From assembly GCF_026210795.1 (NCBI RefSeq), contig NC_089441.1, positions 2,294,001 through 2,358,000 on the forward strand: a stretch of 64,000 bases of DNA, read 5' to 3'. This document shows positions 60,167-64,000 of this stretch, piece by piece. The DNA is from Rhizophagus irregularis (taxonomy: Eukaryota > Glomeromycota > Glomeromycetes > Glomerales > Glomeraceae). The position numbers and the translations under genes are program-made. The notes beneath the pieces are model-generated. The model ran no database searches and was not told where the DNA came from. It saw nothing but the letters and a program-made list of their open reading frames with translations. Numbering within the stretch: position 1 is the first letter of the stretch; each line of letters begins with the position of its first letter.

Positions 60167-60410
60167 TAAGGTTGCTTGCCGAAATCTAGGGGTTTAGGCA
60201 AGATGGCGTTTCGCCAAAAAGCGAAATTCTGCTGAAACTATATTAAAGTTATATTAAAAAACTGGTGAAACTTTAGAGAAAGGCGAAACTGCCAAAACTT
60301 ATTATAAATGCTGAAACTGCCGAAATTCTGCCGAAACTATAATAAATCTATAGTAAAATTTTGATGAAACTAATCGTAGGATTTTGAAGAGGTTTAGACA
60401 AGCAACCTTA
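60167..60410. mobile_element. hAT-like MITE, 244 bp
   Basis: The ends TAAGGTTGCTTGCCGAAATC and (inverted) TAAGGTTGCTTGTCTAAACC share the first 12 bases. A perfect 8-bp duplication ATTAATAA flanks it (60159-60166 and 60411-60418). The interior repeats GCCGAAA, GCTGAAAC and GGCGAAAC words. Same group as 249-483 by its TAAGGTTGCYKG end and GAAAC/GTTTC words. Confidence 0.96.
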
Positions 60411-60418
60411 ATTAATAA

Positions 60419-61392
60419 TATATAATAGTTTAATAAATAATCAAGCAGTATTTTTTAAAAACTTTTCTACTTTTTTTATTAATAAATACTACTAATAAAA
60501 AAGTAATTAATAACATTAACAGAAAATCTAAAATAAATAACAAATATATTTTGAATTAGCCTTTTAGAATTTTGGTAACTAAAATTTTTATAGTAAATAA
60601 ACCAATATAGCTATAAATCTAATTTTAATAACAAACTTCAGTATAAATATATTTAAAAGGAAAGAAAAAAAGTTTCATTAATTGAAATTTGAAAGTATAT
60701 CAAATCCAAATAAAAACTGGCAAAAAAATGCTATTCATATTTTTTTAAATAGGCTTAATTTATATCAAAAAAATATTTCATTTTATTAAGTAATAAAGGT
60801 AGAAAAAATTTCAAATATAACCAAATTCTTCTCCTATTGTTGTTTTTAAAGATTTTTGCATTTAATCAAAAAAAATGCATTATTTTTTACTTTATTAGTA
60901 GATTAGTAAAGATAATGAAGATTTGTATAATCTTATAAGAATTAAAAAATTTCACTTACATTAAGTTATTGTCTTTTAACTGTAAATTGCAAGTATGCAT
61001 TAAAAAATAAATGTTTTGTTTTCATAGTAAATAAGATGTGAGCACAGTAGGATGTGTTTTATTATTATTTAATTAACAAATTCTATTCTATTCATCCAAT
61101 TTTAAGGGCATATTTTATCAGTTACTTTAGTAATAAATAATAATTGAAGATTACAAAATTCCAATTTTATCAATCATTTGAATTATTTCTAGATTTTTGA
61201 ATTAGTATATACTATACTATTGGTAAAATGTTTTAGATATTTTGGTGCAGCTAATGTTATGTAGTATATCAATGTATATCAATTTAATCTATTACTAAAA
61301 ATTTATACATATTGAATGTTTTTAAGAATACAAGAAAATATGATCCTAAAAAAAAATTCAATTAAAGCTAGCTGAAAATGTATTAATTGGGT
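60419..61392. other. AT-rich noncoding stretch
   Basis: Very low GC; no gene, repeat family or RNA seen. Confidence 0.45.
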
Positions 61393-62771
61393 AGACCAAT
61401 AACTGTAGCCTTGGTGAGGATGTGTGTACCTCGCCATAGGCGTGATGGAGAATTAGGCGGGATATTCGAAGCGATTACCTTCAAAACTTCAGAAATATGA
61501 TCCTTAACGAGTTAATGTTAAATTAATAAAAAGAAAAGCATTAAATAGTTTGTTGCATTAAAAGGTAATAAACAGTTACTACTATTGACCCTTACTTTGA
61601 CAATGTAAAACGCTTCTAACACTGGAATTGTTCAGTTTGGGTGACAACATTTGCCGCCAACGACATCCTAGTAATAAACCGTAAAAGGTGTTAATATTAC
61701 ATTAATTATGATAGCTTTACTTAACACTTACAAATTTCGTAATATAATTTGACATTTGCAAAACTTGTCTTAATTGTTCAACTCTGTTATTCCGGAGAAA
61801 TTTTCACACCACTTTTTTTGGATTACATCTAAATGTGTGAAAGAATTTAGTAACTAGGATGGAAGAGGTTGCTTAGTGTTAACTTTTGCAGTAGTATTGC
61901 AGCTTAACAACACTAAACCTTTGAATAAAAAATTAAATCTTACTGAAGAATACTCAAAATTATGCCATAAACTACTGACGATTGGTGTTTGTCTTCGGCA
62001 GATTTTATTCTAAATCTCCTGATCGCAGGTGAGATATGCAGGTTTTGTCTGTTCGATGTACATTATATTTGGTAGACATCTATTTTTATCGCAAATATAA
62101 TATGAAATCGCCACGGAAACTCATGATTCAGATGGAATGCAATAATTACAAGATTTTTTTTTTGAATGTCTTTTTATAACATAAATATGGATTTTTTTGA
62201 CTTGCTGAATGCTAGCTATTGAAATTCCGAAGCTCGGAGAGATTTTAGCTTTCAAATCCACTGAAAAAGCGCGAAAGTATAGTTAGTTAATGTACGGTGA
62301 ATGTAACGAAGCATTGATCACATTATGTACTCACATCCTTTTTAGAAGTATCTCTGACATCAATCTTATGAATTGCATCTTCCCATGAATAAAGAATTTT
62401 CTTCCTGGCATCTATCTATTTATATATATATATGAACTAGATCCACTTTAGATTCTTCATGTAGCAAACCTAAAATGCTTTATTACCTTCTTCACGATTA
62501 ATGTAGTAGACAGAACAGATATCGAATTATCATTCTGATTGAACTCCATGAAAGGTTTTTTCGGGTGTGCTTGGTCGCTGGGAAAAAGATCTGCAACATT
62601 GGAAGTATTACTTCCATCATCATCTTTAGGTGATATATTTGTTAAATCTTTTCGCTTGATTGTATCACATATAATATGTCAATTACACAATACAATTTGT
62701 GTTACAAAGCTTATCACCCTTTTGGTTGCGTCGCTTCTTCCTCTACGTTGATTTTGTGCTTGGATTTCCAT
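61393..62771 (-). pseudogene. Probable spliced gene of unknown product, partly unresolved
   Basis: The first three exons join exactly: 62718-62771 (MEIQAQNQRRGRSDATKR), 62487-62654 (RKDLTNISPKDDDGSNTSNV ... LIVKK) and 62335-62415 (KKILYSWEDAIHKIDVRD), with introns of 63 and 71 bp. Further exon-like pieces follow: VDLKAKISPSFGISIASIQQ (from about 62260, one base out of phase), FLRNNRVEQLRQVLQMSNYI then TKF with GTAAGT (about 61735), and DVVGGKCCHPN, a TGA, then TIPVLEAFYIVK (about 61670-61595). The last is DHISEVLKVIASNIPPNSPS, ending at TAA near 61393. I do not recognise the protein. The one-base slip and TGA mean either decay or sequence error. Confidence 0.5.
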
Positions 62772-64000
62772 GATTCTAGCAGGTGATGTGGCTAGACCAT
62801 ATCATCTTCTCTCTTACAAACTCGTACTATGAAATAGTTCATATCGTTAGAATAGATTACCAGAAAGTTGATGTCATATTCCTGAGCTCTTCATTTTTTG
62901 CTAATTTATTAAGATTCTCCTTCATTTTTTGTCAAAGCAAGATAAAGATAAAATTAGTTACCGGTCCGAATAATATATATATATATATATCAACAATCTA
63001 TCGTACGACGAGGAAACCCAGAGTGAGGAAACCCCGTATAGTATCGATGCTTTGTCTAATATAGTACAACAGTGGCAACACGCTAAGGAAACCCAGTGGC
63101 GCGTGAGCAATCCGTATAGTATTGACGTGGCTTAAAGCCAAGCTGTGTTGTTAACAAGTTGTGCTCATTTGCACACAAAATGTACTAACCTTGAACGATG
63201 TCTTTAGTAAAATTGCCTTTGAGCACTTCGAAAAGCCGTAGTTTTGTTAGATAAACTTATAAATGTACTTTTACGGGTTAGACGGAAGCAACTTTTGTCA
63301 AAAGCGTAGTGTATAAAGCTTAAGTAGGACCAAATATCAACCGAAATACTCAGAGTAAGGAATAGGTTTTTCTCGATATATGGTATACTCAGTTAAGGGA
63401 TGAAAAAATGGATCACTGAACTGAAATACATACGGTAAATAGAGTGTAAATAGTCACATCTATCGTTACACCGACATCATAGACATCAACCAACAACTAA
63501 ACAACGCGATTTTTGCAACTACTGCACCCGTGACATCTTCTCAAATATATCTTTGTATATATTAGTTAATGTTTAATTCTTCGAAACATCTAGAGTACGA
63601 AAGCTGTTAATGCAATTACTAAATTATTTGTTGAAAAATGAAAAGCTACAGTATATACAATACATTCTGGGGACTTTAGCTTTTAAAATTATATTTGTCA
63701 CGGTATTATTTGTCACGCGGTTAATTTCTTAATGCCGTGGCCAAAGTCACGTGGAGGTAAAAAAAGTGTTGGCACCTATTATGTGGATTTTTTTATTAGC
63801 TTACATAAACATGATTTTCAACGCCCAAATTTTTTTTAGAGTAGTACATTAGAAGTTAAAGTGCTAGCCTAATACATTTTTGTAATAATCATATTCCAAT
63901 TATTAATAAATTCATCAGATAATAATTTCAGCCTAAATATGTTTTCATACTTTAGATATTGAATTAAAGATAAATTAAAAGCAATTAATACAATTATTAT
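62772..64000. other. Right-edge region without a supported gene
   Basis: Contains an imperfect direct repeat GAGGAAACCCMGAG / AAGGAAACCCAGTG with CCGTATAGTATYGA (63009-63125) and an (AT)n run at 62972. The 93-codon frame at 62783-63064 crosses these repeats and has no motif. Nothing else supported. Confidence 0.4.

Overview
The window is eukaryotic, AT-rich and intron-bearing. Its introns are short (about 60-95 bp, GT-AG), it is full of decayed transposons, and it holds only a few host genes. The mix of a Tad/I-like LINE with RNase H, a Plavaka-type transposon, a SWIM-finger MULE, a BED-finger hAT remnant, small trihelix (Myb/SANT-like) genes and many hAT-like miniature elements fits a transposon-rich early-diverging fungus. 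An arbuscular mycorrhizal (Rhizophagus-like) fungus is my best guess; this is inference from style, not a database match.

Layout. 1-15.5 kb: two copies of one LINE family lie head to tail on the plus strand; copy A is cut by the window edge. Both carry later insertions and nonsense mutations. 15.5-17.9 kb: ORF1 of a different LINE on the minus strand, cut by LINE B and split by a 297-bp miniature element with a perfect 8-bp target duplication. 18-22.3 kb: repeats, a decayed gene, a hAT-like MITE, a tRNA-like sequence and a 50-bp minisatellite. 22.7-23.3 kb: a compact four-exon gene for a trihelix-like protein whose exons join in a clean frame. 23.9-30.9 kb: a 7-kb transposon with about 200-bp inverted ends. 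It contains a seven-exon Plavaka-like transposase (minus strand, now split by a hAT-like element) and a divergent five-exon gene for an unrecognised protein. 31-37 kb: tandem duplications, two palindromic miniature elements and two decayed genes. 37.3-40.5 kb: a MULE with about 250-bp inverted ends and a SWIM-finger transposase. 41.7-52.6 kb: a diverged direct segmental duplication in which one copy preserves the empty site for an insertion in the other, once in each direction. 52.6-64 kb: mostly AT-rich noncoding DNA with one apparently intact three-exon gene (56.4-57.7 kb), a 1.35-kb inverted-repeat element enclosing an exon-like frame, another MITE and a decayed or poorly resolved spliced gene (61.4-62.8 kb).

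The recurring theme is a set of non-autonomous elements. Most have TARNG termini; six carry perfect or near-perfect inverted ends with exact 8-bp target duplications, and a seventh lacks a visible duplication. Each has its own short oligomer repeated next to its ends, and several otherwise unrelated elements share an inverted internal core around the words ATATCTCG and CATCCAGTGATCGTA. Many reading frames are broken by one base in homopolymer runs, so some apparent pseudogenes could be sequence error. The LINE nonsense codons, by contrast, all look like C-to-T or G-to-A changes.
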